Below are positions 13,301-25,400 of a DNA stretch of 64,000 nucleotides, in pieces. Position 1 is the first letter of the stretch. Each line of letters opens with the position of its first letter. Source of the DNA: Triplophysa rosa (lineage: Eukaryota; Chordata; Actinopteri; Cypriniformes; Nemacheilidae); NCBI RefSeq assembly GCF_024868665.1, contig NC_079913.1, forward strand, positions 2,740,951-2,804,950, in the 5' to 3' direction. The position numbers and the translations under genes are program-made. A model generated the notes under the pieces. That model was not told where the DNA came from, did not search any database, and worked only from the letters and a program-made list of their open reading frames with translations.

Positions 13301-16300
13301 TGTCTGTTTAGTTTTTTGCCTGATGGCAACGCTTAACACTAAGACAGATGATATCAGGTGCTTTATCAAACACAATCAGGGGTTAACCATATACTCGATA
13401 AGTGCCTGACAAACTAGTTTGACTGCACCTCGATGTCCCATTCCACTGAAGTCATCTTCACCATGACCACCACCAAGTGTTGCACAAAATTCTAATACAG
13501 AAAGGCAGGCAATGAAAACTTGATCAAACACCACCTCCCAACTTATCAGTTCACCACGGACATCACAACCCAAGGCCTACATTCTGACAGCTGTTTACTT
13601 TCAGGTTTTATATTTTGAGTTGCATTACAATGGCCGGCCTTCAAGGTACACGTGAGGTGGTTCAGTTGGACCTCAAGGTAGTTGAGGTTGTTGTAGTTGT
13701 AGTTCAACCTGTCATTTTGTTCCAAACACTTCCCTTTCCCTACATCAACGTGTTGCTTCATATGAGAGCAAAGACACACAGTCGCTCACAGTGAGGGAGG
13801 AAGAGCAGCTTTTTCTGTCACATTACCTCATCGGGCTCATGTTTATTTTGCCTTTGTCACGGCCTGCTGTGCAGAGGCATCCATCTTAACCCTGTCCTTC
13901 CTCGTGTAGTTTTGTACAGCGTTCTGTTTGCTCTGCTGGATGAAAACTACCCGGTGTCTTCTTACCCATCCATTACATCATAAATTCCTCGGACAAACCA
14001 TTTTTAGATGTTAAGTCCTGTATCAAATTGGCCCCAGACATTGTCTTACTATTACTGTGCGGGCACCAAAGTTTACGTGACTCTTGTACGGTACAGACTG
14101 GCTAATGAACATCCCTCAAAGAGCTGAAGACCACATCACAGTAACCCACAGATGATACGAGCTAATGCGGTCAACTACAATTGCTTACACACACAACAGC
14201 TCCACGGGCCCCTCTGAGAGGTTCTCGGCCCCCTGTTTACACAGCTCTTACCAGCTTTTGCAAGGCTTTTCTTGTGGTGAAATGGGATTTAATGGGCCCT
14301 CGGTTTGTAGTCGTGACTTCATCAGACAGTTAATTGGAGCGCTTTGTGGAATTGTGAAAGCGTGGGCTTGGTTTTTTTTTTGTCAAGTGTTGTTTTCCAT
14401 CTTTGTACATGCTTGCCAAGATGCCGGAGGGATTAGTCTAATGACCCAGCCGCTGTGACAGTTGGCACGTACAAAGGAGAAAGATTAAATTCATGGCTTT
14501 ATCAGCTAGCTTAGGTCTCCGTCTATTCCCATCAGTTGGTTGGACACTGGACAGCACATCAGTTTGTTTTTAAGTTATTTCAAAAACAAAATGGACTTTC
14601 TTGACCCCAGGTTTTTATGTCCTAGTATTTTGTCTAATAAATGAAATAAGGGAATGGTTGTACTAGTTTAACATCCGTAACCGTGTTAATCTCAGTGTTT
14701 TCTCATTCAGAGCTCTGAGGATGTCAGGGTCAGGTTAAGGTCAGGTGAAGGCAGTAGTCAATCCTCACATCTAGAGTCATAGCACCATGTGGACATGACG
14801 GGATTTTTGACACATTGCATGACTGTCCCTTCAAACTTTTCCCATAGGTGTTGGATTTTTATTGATCTGTACACAAATGATTCGAAAAACTTGAAAAAAC
14901 AGTATTACTCATGCACTGTAAAGTTCACTAACTATACTCGAAACAAAACCAGCTGTTTTTGTAAAACCCCCAGCAACTAGTGCAGTCCTGGCCGGTCCAG
15001 GAGGGGAAATCTGACTGCCTTTAGCACTTCTGCAGCCAAAACCTTGTGCAGTATTCAGCTTCTGGACTCCAAGAAGCTCCTTGTCGGTCAACATGTTGGC
15101 ACCTCAGGCCAGGAGTGTTCCCTTATAAGGGCCTGTATGCCTTTGTTTTGAATTTAGAGCGCTCATGAAAGAAGATCAGACGTGTCTGCGGTATGACCAT
15201 GTAAGAGCAGAGTTTAGCTTAAAGTGGAACTGAGAGAGTGAAGCGGCTACGTCGCTCTGTCCTCAAATATTCAGCTGGCCTTTCCGTTTAAAAGCTGTAT
15301 TGTTTCAAGAAAGTGCACGATTGTAATTGTTTTAAGGAGCGATGCTCCATTCCATCCAGATCAGATATTGAAACTTACCGACAAAACCGGCGTTGTGTGA
15401 TGCTACACGTGCATGTCACCTGTTACAGAGATGTATTTAAGATTTTTGGGGCTTCTGTTTCAGGAGCGGTCGTTAACAAAGAGACTTTTACTTTAAACAC
15501 CACAGTCAAACCGCTGATGCATGTTGGGTTGACCTGTGCTGACCCGTCTTTCTGCTGAATGCTTACATTGACTGTCTGTGTGTGTCTGTCTTTCAGGATG
15601 TGGAGAAAGAAAAGGAACCTCAAGCTCATCTCACACTTGAAGAGATCAGACAGAGGGTCGAGCAGTACAACACAGATTCACGTGATCACTTCAAAATGAC
15701 ACTGGTGAGTTGACGGTGAACACCTTCATCCGTATCATCCCTTCCTCTATTCTTTATTTGTCATTTCTCCTAAATAATATCTTTATTAGTTATGAAACAC
15801 ATCATGTTGTGATCTGTTGGTCATAGTCATGAGTGATCATGTGACCAGTTTGTTTTGTTCCCAGAGAAAAACAGAAAAACATTTTTGTTATCGTTAATTT
15901 TGGGGACATCATTATTTGAAGAGACGTATGAAGCCACCATGGAATGTTTAAGCTCCCGCTGTGTCTCTGATCAATAAGCTGTTGTGTGTCAGAGGCAGTA
16001 ATGAACACCCCCCCCCACGGCTCACCCTTAGCCGGGAGTCACGGCTGCCATTTGGGCTAATGAGCTTACAGATGAAGAACCTCAAATCTGAGCTCCATCT
16101 GCAGTGTGAAACTAGCTTTTTAAAGTTGCAATCCGAAACTTTTAGTCAAAAACAAGCTTTTTTGCAATTTTGTTTTTAACATATGCTCATTATTTTGTAG
16201 TTCAACTGTAGTCAAGTTAACTACGTATAGATTTATGCATTTGACAGCCACTTTTATCCAAAGCGACTTTGTGCATTCGAGGTTATACGTTTTTGATCCG

Positions 16301-17979
16301 AGACATTTTGTTAAACCACATTTAACATTGCAATATCATTTCAGTTGTAATAATGAACAGAAGCCAGACTGAAATGCAGAAATGTACATATCACAATAGG
16401 ATAAAATGTTTTTCTTTATGTTTGTGGTTGCTCGATATTCATAAAAGGTAAATCGACTGTCTCCTTTTTTCTGCCTTTCAGAATTCTAATGGGCTGTACA
16501 CCGGCTTCATCAAGGTCCAGCTGGACCTGCGGAGGCCCATCTCGGTGAAACTTGGCGGGGCGGGAGGGGTGAAAGATCAGGAGGCGTTTTATCTCCCGCG
16601 AGGCTCCGTAAACACACTGCACATCAGCAGCGCCAGCACGGTGCGACAGGTGATCGAAGCCCTGCTGAAGAAATTCACCGTGGCCGACAACCCCGCCAAA
16701 TTCACCTTGTTCAAACGCTTCAGTCGGGAAGACCATGGTGAGTCGTGGAGCACAGATGTGGAAGAGACAGCAGTGTGTGTGTGCGTACAGTAGATGCTAA
16801 TGCTTTAGCCTCCCGAGTGTATACAGTACGCGTTTTGGCAGGACCACACGCATTCCTGGAATAGGTCAAATCTATGTGTGTATTTATGGACGGCCTGATT
16901 TCTGTCACCCACACACCCAGGACAGGCCTGTTAGTCATGTGCCAAGAATACACCACGCCAGCGTAGTAAATACACATACACAACAGCTGTTGTCTGTGCT
17001 TACCTGTTGAGTCTTCATTGGCAGATACATAGTTTTTTTTCTTATCGGAATGATGCTGTTGTTTCTGTAGTGTCTGAGACCAGATTGAGTATTTTCATGA
17101 GGCATCTCCAGCTAAGGAGACAGATGTGTGGCATTTGAGTTAAACTTCAATCACCAGTGTTTGTTTTACAGCTGTCTTAATGCATGTGTATGGAGCCGCT
17201 AGTTAAAAAGCTGATAAAGTCCCACCACAGAGCTCATTATAGAAACAGAGAGTATAAAAAGAGAATGAATCAACCACATCAGTGTAGACATAACAGCCCT
17301 GCATGCTTCCATTTACCCTGCCGGAGGTCTGAGGAAAGCCCCTATTAAACAGGTAGCGAGATGAGATACTCAGAATTGCAGCTCTGCACCCACTTTCTTC
17401 TTTTCTTCCTTACAATTACATAGTTTTTTGTGATCAAATGTGGCCTTGCATAAACATTAAGGATGTAGTTTTGTTAGACTATTCCACCAGCCTGACTCTT
17501 TTCTCATCCACACCTTATAGTACGATGTGTTTTATGTTGTTTTTAAGTGCTTTCTTTGAGTCATTTTTGATTCTTTTTTTAACAGAATGCGTGTTTGTCT
17601 GTGTTTGTGTGCAGTGTACACCTGTAAGCTGTCGGAGAAAGAACATCCACTCTTTCTACGTTTAGTGGCGGGACCAAGTACAGACACCCTCAGCTTTGTG
17701 CTGAAGGAACAACAGACTGGCGAGGTCATGGTAAGCATCACTTTTTGTTTTTATCTTACAGTCGATCGTAAAGTAATAAAGTAATTATGGTGAATATCAG
17801 TGAACCGAACACTTCCTCTCTGTGTTCAGTGGGACGCCTTCTCCATCCCTGAACTACACAACTTTCTCCGTTTCTTGGATAAAGAGGAACAGGACCAGAT
17901 TTGTTCGATAACCAGACGCTACAACAGCTACAGAGAGAAGCTAGAGGAGGCCTTGAGAGCGACGGGCGGCCGGGGTTAA
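210..17979 (+). CDS. rassf3: Ras association domain family member 3 (partial at 5' end for the long isoform)
   Basis: Non-catalytic scaffold of the RASSF1/3/5 group: the RA domain binds Ras-type GTPases and the C-terminal SARAH helix pairs with MST/Hippo kinases (family knowledge). Exons read here, all with AG/GT borders and matching phases: 210-340 (C1 half, long form only), 7655-7774 (short-form first exon), 15597-15704, 16482-16737, 17615-17730 and 17830-17979. The short form is 249 aa, close to human RASSF3. Diagnostic stretches are MSSGYSSLEED at the N-terminus, DVEKEKE, YTGFIKVQLDL, NTLHISS, EALLKKF, LRLVAGPSTDTLSFVL and the SARAH segment from WDAFSIPEL. Adjacent gns and tbc1d30 support RASSF3 over its paralogues RASSF1 and RASSF5. 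The long form continues upstream of the window, so its start is not visible. Confidence 0.93.
1289..1332. repeat. (GT)n microsatellite
   Basis: About twenty GT units, then a GC/GT-interrupted end, inside the first visible rassf3 intron. Confidence 0.95.
5094..5690. mobile_element. Non-autonomous DNA transposon with terminal inverted repeats (hAT-like, unproven)
   Basis: The left end ggccacgtttacacga and right end tcgtgtaaacggcc are inverted copies differing by one inserted base. The roughly 600 bp between them is rich in CG and in runs such as aaaacg and gttttcaaaa, and has no transposase frame. The shape fits a fish non-autonomous DNA element. A CTTA motif occurs just outside both ends, but I could not settle the target-site duplication, so the superfamily is open. 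Confidence 0.6.
7300..7654 (+). promoter_or_regulatory. rassf3: Candidate promoter and 5' UTR of the rassf3 short isoform
   Basis: This stretch has more CG dinucleotides than its surroundings (for example gcggcgtaagctcgcg near 7553) and directly precedes the first exon of the short form, with no splice acceptor evident before the start codon. A transcription start here is inferred from position only; no TATA box is obvious. Confidence 0.4.
7655..7774 (+). CDS. rassf3: rassf3 short-isoform first coding exon
   Basis: Encodes 40 residues: MSWTST, then MSSGYSSLEED, which matches the start of human RASSF3, then YFTARTSLF and a basic tail. Two in-frame Met codons exist (7655 and 7673); the second corresponds to the human start, while the first resembles the RASSF1C-type start, so either may be used. 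The exon ends in phase 0 at AAG|gtaaaa and joins 15597. Confidence 0.88.
7775..15596 (+). other. rassf3 intron after the short first exon
   Basis: A 7.8 kb intron. It holds a SINE/LINE-type tail near 8221-8287, a short (GT)n at about 10834-10850, and AT-rich sequence near 7920-7960. The longest open frame (12348-12722) shows no family similarity and is treated as chance. No extra exon was recognised. Confidence 0.7.
8221..8287 (+). repeat. Retroposon 3' tail ending in (TTGAG)n
   Basis: The stretch cagctgctttgtaacaatg, then aaaagcgctatataaataaa, then four TTGAG-like units resembles the conserved 3' tail of fish L2-type LINEs and the SINEs that share it. The upstream limit of the copy is not clear. 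Confidence 0.6.
15597..15704 (+). CDS. rassf3: rassf3 exon encoding the linker before the RA domain
   Basis: Begins DVEKEKE after tctgtctttcag and ends KMTL|gtgagt, 36 residues in phase 0 at both ends. The EEIRQRVEQYN helix matches the EEIKEKVHKYN segment of human RASSF3. It is the first exon shared by long and short isoforms. Confidence 0.92.
16231..16300 (-). repeat. SINE-type fragment with the tttatccaaagcgact motif
   Basis: The motif cacttttatccaaagcgact, then tgcattcgaggttatacgtt, is the well-known 3' part of a tRNA-derived fish SINE group, in reverse orientation, within the rassf3 intron before the RA exon. Confidence 0.6.
16482..16737 (+). CDS. rassf3: rassf3 exon encoding the main part of the RA domain
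   Basis: Encodes about 85 residues from NSNGLYTGFIKVQLDL to KFTLFKRFSREDH. The first strand of the ubiquitin-like RA fold and the helix STVRQVIEALLKKF are clear. The insert KLGGAGGVKDQEAFYLPRG replaces the Ser/Pro-rich loop of human RASSF3 and recalls the FYLP loop of RASSF1. It ends in phase 1 at CATG|gtgagt. Confidence 0.93.
17615..17730 (+). CDS. rassf3: rassf3 exon completing the RA domain
   Basis: Encodes VYTCKLSEKEHPLFLRLVAG, then PSTDTLSFVLKE, the last strands of the RA domain. The acceptor tgtgtgcag follows a GT-rich tract. Ends GEVM in phase 0. Confidence 0.93.
17830..17979 (+). CDS. rassf3: rassf3 terminal coding exon: SARAH domain
   Basis: Encodes 49 residues from WDAFSIPELHNFLRFLDKEE to EEALRATGGRG, then TAA at 17977-17979. 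The long amphipathic helix is the SARAH dimerisation segment. It is the most conserved part of the RASSF1/3/5 group. Confidence 0.94.
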   Translation, partial: WDAFSIPELHNFLRFLDKEEQDQICSITRRYNSYREKLEEALRATGGRG

Positions 17980-19220
17980 CAAACATGAGAGAGTGAGACT
18001 CTTGCACTGCTTCCTCTAGTGGTCACTGTGGGTAATGAACACTGTTAGGTGTCACTGTGCCAAATGGACACCCCATCTCAAAAACTCTCAGGAGAACACT
18101 GGACTCCTTCACTAGATATACACACCTCCCAGAATGCACCTCGGGTGCCATATTTACCTGTGTTGTTTCACACGTTGTGTCTCTGCAGTTTTGTCTTCAT
18201 TTTCTATTTTCTTACATTTGTGAACGAAACGTGAAAATCAGATTTTTTTATTTAATTGTTGGATGCTGTGGATTGTAAATATTTTGTTTAATTTATATGG
18301 GTGACATTTTTAGTTTTTAGTTTTCTGAAAGTCTTATTTTATTTTAAATGTGTTTTTGACCGGATGTTATTGGAACAGGGGATTGATTATGACTCGCAAT
18401 GTGCCCTACCAAAGATAGTGTTGGCAATAGATGTGCTGTTGACAAAATTGTGACAAATGTAGCTCGAGGAAGATGACCTAAACAGAAAGCGATGTTGCGA
18501 CGGGAAAAGAACGTTTATTAACAGGAAATGTATGTACAGTGTGTGATGGAGAAAACTGATGTAGGGGATGTCAAAGACAAAGGCAAAGTCATGTAGCATA
18601 TCAGAACCATTAATAGTTGAAAGGATGCTTTAAAGTAATATTAAAAACAGAACTTCTAAGGTTCAGACTGTAAGTTTGCTCGAGCATTCTTAGGTGATGT
18701 GCTGGAATTGGAACCGAACAGATTTGAGGAAGTTGAAATGTACGCAGCGGGAACGGTCAGGGTCGTATTGGAGCAAATGGAATTAACTTTGCTGTCCTCT
18801 GCTCTTCTGAAGACCTGACTGATGTTGGTTAAGCTCGGATGGTTTAATTAAGTAAATGATAGGTTGTGTTCACAGGGTGAGGATGTTAAACGGCCTAGGG
18901 TTCGAAGTCATTCAAGCAAACAAAGCATTTGTTGTTCAGTGATGATTTTAAACACGGGTGTCACATCTTAACTTTGGAAAGAGCATTGAGAAAGATTTTA
19001 AACGATTAAAGGTCCAGATAAATGACTGAATCTATAACAGATTGTGTTTGATTTAAAGCTACACTACACCAGAATATGTTGAAAGTATCTTGATATAATC
19101 TTATTTTTTATGTTCGTGCATACACATGTATCCTGACCTCTGTTACTGTGCCAGGAGAAATGTAAAGTTCTGCCAAAAGAGGTTTGTTTTAGGTTTGTGT
19201 ATTTGTGGATGTAGTGCCGT

Positions 19221-19257
19221 TTCTTTTGATGACTCATAACTTCTTTTGATGACTCAT
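19221..19257. repeat. Two direct copies of a 17 bp unit containing TGACTCA
   Basis: ttcttttgatgactcat occurs at 19221-19237 and 19241-19257, a 20 bp period. Each copy holds an AP-1-type TGACTCA heptamer. Confidence 0.9.
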
Positions 19258-20561
19258 GGCTGGAACTGTTATAATGTACAGTAAGTTAAACGGCCAATGC
19301 TACTTTGTCACAGCACGACCTGTTTTAAATGATACTTGTGTATCAATAGTTGATTTAACATGTATATGCATTTATATATAAATATCTTTATGCTAGTGCT
19401 GCATGATGGTTTTCTGATGGGTACTGCAACAAGATTTGTGTTTTTGTTGTCCGTTGTGACACATTCATAGCAAGGTAGTGGCACCTTGTGGTCAACTGCT
19501 GTATAACTACATCTCTGCAGTCCTGAGGCTCACTTGTTAATTCAGTTTTATTTTAAAGCCACAGACTGTCTCTTAGTGTTTTTATATCAATTCTAACCAA
19601 AGATCTAGTTAAATTGCATAGTATAATGTAAGTTTTAAACAATTGCCAGGTGCAATCAGTATGTAAACCTCACGAAACGGAGGTTGAATTACAGTATATC
19701 TATGTTTTACCGTGGCAACTTTAATCTTAAACACTGGGGTGTGAATTAAAATGGTGTAACTGTGATGTGAAATACAACATCGCAACAGTCTCGTATGCAA
19801 TCGAAACAGAGGGTTTGTCAGGGGAATCAGACCAGTAATCTTATAAATGCTTTTTGGGCACTTTATGTTTTAATTCAGGGAATTATTTTACTTTTATTTG
19901 TCTCCGTTGGATGCCTATGGTGTTCTACCGTTTCAAAACTTAAGTGGAGTTTAATGGAGGCACAGTTTTGTTTTATGCAATCCTTTTTAATTGCATTTTA
20001 ATTCAAGCTTTTTTTAAATACTTGATTTTGTTTCATAAAGCTTTTGTTTGTAGAGTAAGACTGTGAAACTGTGATACTTGTATTCATGTGTTGTGAAGGG
20101 GTGTGGATGTGAGCCTTCCGCTTCAATACTTCTGAATATACATGCATGCGTTATAATAATTCATGCATATACTCTCTGTGGCTGTTTTAGGACATCTCGT
20201 GCCACCGCTGTTGATGCGTCTGTTGAACAGCATGTTTAGAGATTGCTCATGAAACCCACACTCTGCATTTGCCAAAAATGATCTTGTTTTGATCCACAGC
20301 TGTAGGTTATGTGGTTATGATCTACGGTTTTGTGAATGCTGTATGTTTTATACATAAATAGATGAGGACCTGTCAGATTTGAGTTTAGGAATGATTGGCA
20401 TACAGATATGAAAATTATCTTCTAACTTTGGAAGCTTTACTTAAAATATGGATCTTTAGAATCTAAATGAATCCAGATGTCATGCGTTTGTTTTCTGTGG
20501 GTTACTTAAGTTTGTATTGTTACCAATTGTGGCCTTTCTTGTCAAAGACCTGGTTTCAGGA

Positions 20562-20567
20562 AATAAA
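20562..20567 (+). terminator. rassf3: Candidate polyadenylation signal of rassf3
   Basis: AATAAA on the plus strand, the best canonical signal seen between the rassf3 stop and the convergent gns 3' end. Confidence 0.45.
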
Positions 20568-20590
20568 GATGAAATGTTTCACAATTCACT

Positions 20591-22346
20591 GCAGTCCGGC
20601 TGTTTGTGTGCAAGAGTTTAGTTTAGCTATTCGATCAAGGCTTTTTTAAGTCACAATTGGGTCAAATGTGTTACAAAAGTTTACACCACAAATAATCATG
20701 TGATGTCTAGATGTTTGCTTTAAATGAAGTTCAATTTTCCTTTTACATTTTAAAGTAATTTTTAGCAGATTTTTAAATTAATTTCCCTTTAAATTTAGTT
20801 TAACTATTCCACTGAAAGAATATGGCCATTTTTTTTTTCATTTTAAACGTACCAAACATCTTTTTCCGAAATGCTTTGCTTAAAAGGTGTGCTCAACTGC
20901 TGTTGTTCATTTTCTCTTCATGTTGATAGAGAAGAACCTTCACCAGGACAGCAAAGTTGTTTCTGTTAAACTATTTGCCTGTCAGTTGGGAGAAATCTTT
21001 TTCCAGGCTTAGATAGTAAGTTATCTTAGGTACATTTGCATGTTTGTTACTCATTTGGGCACATGTATTAACCAGTATGTGGTCGTCCATATGGCCTGCT
21101 GTTTCAAAATGATGGGACTTTCACTATGTCTTACCCAGGTCTTTTCAAGATCGACCCTTGAGCTGGACGCAGTAATCTTTCAATCAAGTCAAATATCATC
21201 ATATAAACTAATTTCACCAATAGACTAATAGTTTTTATTACACAGTACATATAGATCACATGTAACTCTGTCATGTTTAACCTTACATGTTACCTTTTAA
21301 AACTACTTCACCCCCCACCTCCAAAATCAAACATTGCAGAACACTTTTATCAGTCAAACACGACAGAAAAGTCCACACACACTATAACAGTACAAAAAAA
21401 AATGAACATTGGACGTGTTTATCATAGCCTGGAAAGTGTTTTACAGAATTGAAATATGTTTTTTGCTGAATTGCAACATATTTTAACAAGCAGAGCAATG
21501 GTTTATTTTTTTGTTCACTCACACGCGTTACATCTTTGTGATAATCTTGTGTAAAATAAGAACAAAACACATATTTAAGAAGTTTCTGTGGTACAAAATT
21601 TCATACAACCGTGAAAATTTGTTGTGATCCCATACCCCGGGCTGATTCACATCTGACATGTCTTTCTAACACAGACCGAAAGAAAATAGTGAAACGCTTA
21701 TGATTAGTGCATCATTTTGCTGTGATAGAACTCATATGTCATACTGTAGTGTTAACACCAATGCAATTGTTTGCCATTTAATTTTGATATCCCTTTTGAG
21801 ATACAATATCAAGTGAATTTGTAGTATTTTAACATTTTGCCTTAAACAGAAACAGGTTCTTGCTTTGATGTTGACCACGTATGTTAATTAAATTTTTAAA
21901 CAAAGCAGAAAAATAGAACTTATAAACATTGTTACAGGCAAGTATATTTCATAAACGAATATGTGAGAAGTAATGCTGTAAAAGGTGATCTTGATAAAGC
22001 AAGAATTTCAAGAGGATTACAAAACTGTGCATGTTTGAATGAAAACTAAAAGACAGACAATATTTGAAACGTTCTCAAACATGCGTGTTAATCTGAAAGC
22101 AGCAAAAATGAACTCAAAAACATACAATATGTTGTTAATACTTTTTCTGGATCACACGTGATTGATGTCAGAAGGTTGAGTTGAAAAAAGTCATCCTCCG
22201 CAGGACCCTGGGCTCACCCTGATGACCTCATCAGAAGGAGACAGATAGGATGCGTCTGGGGATCTTCTGGATATCAAGGCAACAACAGGGCTTGTTTCTC
22301 AGGCCTATTTTGCATCATTTCTTATTTCCTTTACTTTCACAACATT
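20591..22346 (-). other. gns 3' untranslated region (from about 21215) and convergent intergenic gap
   Basis: No coding sequence was found. A minus-strand AATAAA at 21234-21239 gives a gns 3' UTR of about 1.1 kb, leaving about 0.6 kb between the convergent 3' ends of rassf3 and gns. Confidence 0.5.
21234..21239 (-). terminator. gns: Candidate polyadenylation signal of gns
   Basis: AATAAA on the minus strand (tttatt on plus), downstream of the gns stop. Another copy lies near 21502, so the exact end is uncertain. Confidence 0.4.
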
Positions 22347-22422
22347 CTACTTGACCGTCTGTCGCAGTTTATTTCTGTGAGTGTTGAGGCTGGCGAACAT
22401 TAACCGAGGATCAAACTTAAAC
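22347..22422 (-). CDS. gns: gns terminal coding exon
   Basis: The phase was settled by similarity. The previous exon ends with CA at a donor reading CA|gtcagt, giving [12 protein letters not shown], which aligns with human DPGYRFDPRLMF; the neighbouring gtatat donor would create an immediate stop. Ends NKLRQTVK, then TAG at 22347-22349. The human tail RRFSKHLL is not conserved. Confidence 0.85.
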
Positions 22423-25400
22423 CTGGTGAAAGACATGGACAAAACGCAGGTTAGGCTTGACAACATTTCCTACCAAAGTGAAAGTCTCATGTGATCGATA
22501 TACTGACTGCGAGTCGTAAACGCCAGGTGTTCGACAGGTCTGCGCTGAACATGACTGCAACATCATTAATCGATGGTTCATCTTCTCTAAGACCTCCTGA
22601 TCAATGCTCTTAGCGATGTTTGTCAGCTGAAAGGGGTCTGCCGTTAGGTTGTAGACCTCCACAAACACCTGCAAGCCACAGACACACTGAGGCAATCCCA
22701 ATACATTCTATTATGTATTCATGTACTGTATACTTTTCTTTCTGACCTCATTATCATCAAATTCACAATACTGCAAGTTAGCGGTCTGCAACACCGTGCG
22801 TACACATGCGTACGTGTTGTTATAAGAGTCCTCACACACACAATCAGGAAAACACTCCTGCAGAGAAATAAAGTTGTAACACAAGTTGTTTATTTATTAC
22901 ACACATAATAATAATAATAATGATGATGAGTGCACGCCTGTGAGCAGATCCTCACCGAGACCCCTGGGCCCAGAAGAGGACAGGCTGGATCTGAGATGTT
23001 TCTACCTTCTCCCTCGTATTCCACAAGCATATCAGATCTCCATGTGCTGCTGTTCCCCGTGCCAATCTGAGACACAAAAACATGTCAAAACAAACACCAT
23101 CCACATAGGATTTATTCAGTTCTAGTGGATATTGAACAACTACACAAGTTTCAATGCCAAAGCCTTGCAAGGTTACAGATTGGTCAACAAATAAGGTTTT
23201 CCATTTCGAACATTTATAAAATGAGCACTAACAGGATTCTCACCATGATAGGAAGAAAAGACATGCCGTCCATCTGCGTTTCATTGACGTTGTATCCCGC
23301 TATGTCCAGTATTGTAGGACCCAAATCCACATTTGCTATGAGTAACTGTTGAGAAGCAGATACATCCAACACGAGTATGAATGACAAAATGACCGTCAGT
23401 ATTTCTGTAAGGAAAAGCTGATATTACCGAGCTTGTCTGGTTGGGTTTGATACTAGGCCCTCGCACCAGAAGAGGAACCCTGATGTCAAACTCATACAGT
23501 TGCCTCTTATCCATAGGGAGTGAAAACTGGCCTGAAAGAAAGACACAAGCACATTAAAAGCCTGTTTCTAAAAAAGTTCTCGTTACTAAAAGAAAAAAAT
23601 CTCAACGTACCTGTGTGGTAACCATTATCAGATGTGAAAATGACATAGGTGTTGCTAAGCTCCCCCCTGACCTCCAACTTTCTAACAACTTTCTCCACCA
23701 TGTCGTCTACAGAGAGCAAAGTGCGCCACCTAGTGGAACAAATCACATATCAGTCCCCAACTGTTCTTGAAAATATTATTATATTTATTAAAATGTCAGT
23801 GTTGATCCACATACCGTTTTCTGTAGGCGTTATCCAAGAATTCAATGGAAGAGTTTTTCATGGGAGTCTTTGCTTGTCTGATGAGCCAATGCTTATCCTG
23901 AGCACAACGTTACACAAAGTTCTGTTAAAGAGCATACACGCAAATAAAACCCAACCAGAACATCAAAAACAAGGCAGATGTGTACCTTGCCGTGTATGTT
24001 GAAGTTAGGGTCTCGTGGAGCTTTGACGTTGGGAAAACTGTTCTCGTACTGAGGGGCAGCCATCCAGGGCGAGTGTGGAGCTGGGGTGGACACCATCATG
24101 AAGAAAGGCCTGCGGTTAGACTTGTTTTCCAGGAAGTCGATGGAAATATTAGCCTGGGACAGTAAATCAGACATGCAAGACACTTTAGTCACATAAGGTA
24201 TTGTGTAATATCGTAAACAGTTGACATCACATCTCACCAGAACATCCGTAAGGTAATCCTCGCTGTAGTTCTGTCCGTGTCGCTGTGGCCTGCCGTTCAC
24301 AGACAGTGTGTAGTTGTAATATTTTGAGTTTCTCTCCTGTGGAACACAAGAGAGTAATCCACGACTCAGTGTGACTGTTATGCTAGACAACATGCTCTTT
24401 CTCTTCTGAATTTGAGTTCTCGTACCACCAGCTTCACAAAAACGCTATATTTTGAGCTACACACTGTTTTTGTAACCTTCAAGCGAAGTCTCAAGTTTTG
24501 CAGTAGACATGGGAAAGGTTAAGGGACTTGTCAACGTGTCTCTTCTAGTCATATCTCTCCTAAATCATTATGTTGCCCATTCTCAAGTCAGCGCTGAGAA
24601 CCACTGGACCTCGATGAGTAGGTACATTTTGCACTGCATAGGGATGCATGTGAAAGCAAAACAACCGTGATCTGCATAGCGTCACAGACATCTTGCATAT
24701 GTGACAGCCTCAAAGCTTCAGTAAAACATGAATTGATCTTACCAGTGCAAACCAATGATCCCAGCCTGGCGGCACATGCTCCACTCCTCCAGCTTCTGTG
24801 TTGCCATACTGAAGCAGAAAATGAACATTGATGATTCAGAGTAAAATACTTTGAGCTGATTCACAACTACTGTTTAAACAGACAAATTCAAGAAGTATGC
24901 ACATATTTCATCTACTTCAGCTCATCTACTGCCACTACTTATAGCTGATGGCTGATGTTTTTACATCACCAAAAGAAAAACGTTATCAGTACAGAAGCAG
25001 TAACTTTTTTTGGTGTGGCAGAAACATTGCATCTTTACCTCATTGAGATATTTCCCAGCAAAGAAGGTTTGATAGGCTCCATGTTTCTGCAGGAAGGCAG
25101 GGAAGGTGTTGGGCTCTTGGGTTTTTTGCCATGCCACGCTGCTGCAGTTGCCTTCTAGCGTGTTGTTGACAACATGATGGTTATGGGGATACTTGCCCGT
25201 CAGGATACTCGCCCGGCTGGGGCAGCAAAGTGGACTGGCAACAAACTGGCATGAGAAATAATGACATGGAGCATTAGGAGCTGTGCAAAATTTGTTTTCC
25301 CATCTACAACAATGCTGGGCCAAATGCCTAACATTGTTAGTTAGAACTGAACGCATTGTTATTGTTATTCTTAATATAAACATTCAACATCTTTATGCAG

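Larger units (their letters stand above)
17980..20590 (+). other. rassf3: rassf3 3' untranslated region (probable)
   Basis: A 2.6 kb stretch after the rassf3 stop with no supportable gene, ending near an AATAAA at 20562-20567. AT-rich, with a direct 17 bp repeat at 19221-19257. A long 3' UTR is in line with human RASSF3. The true end is inferred from the signal only. Confidence 0.55.

Noticed and set aside
22500..22507. Alternative gns donor at TCA|gtatat
   Set aside because: It would read a stop immediately after the splice; the CA|gtcagt donor restores the conserved FKFDPRLMF.
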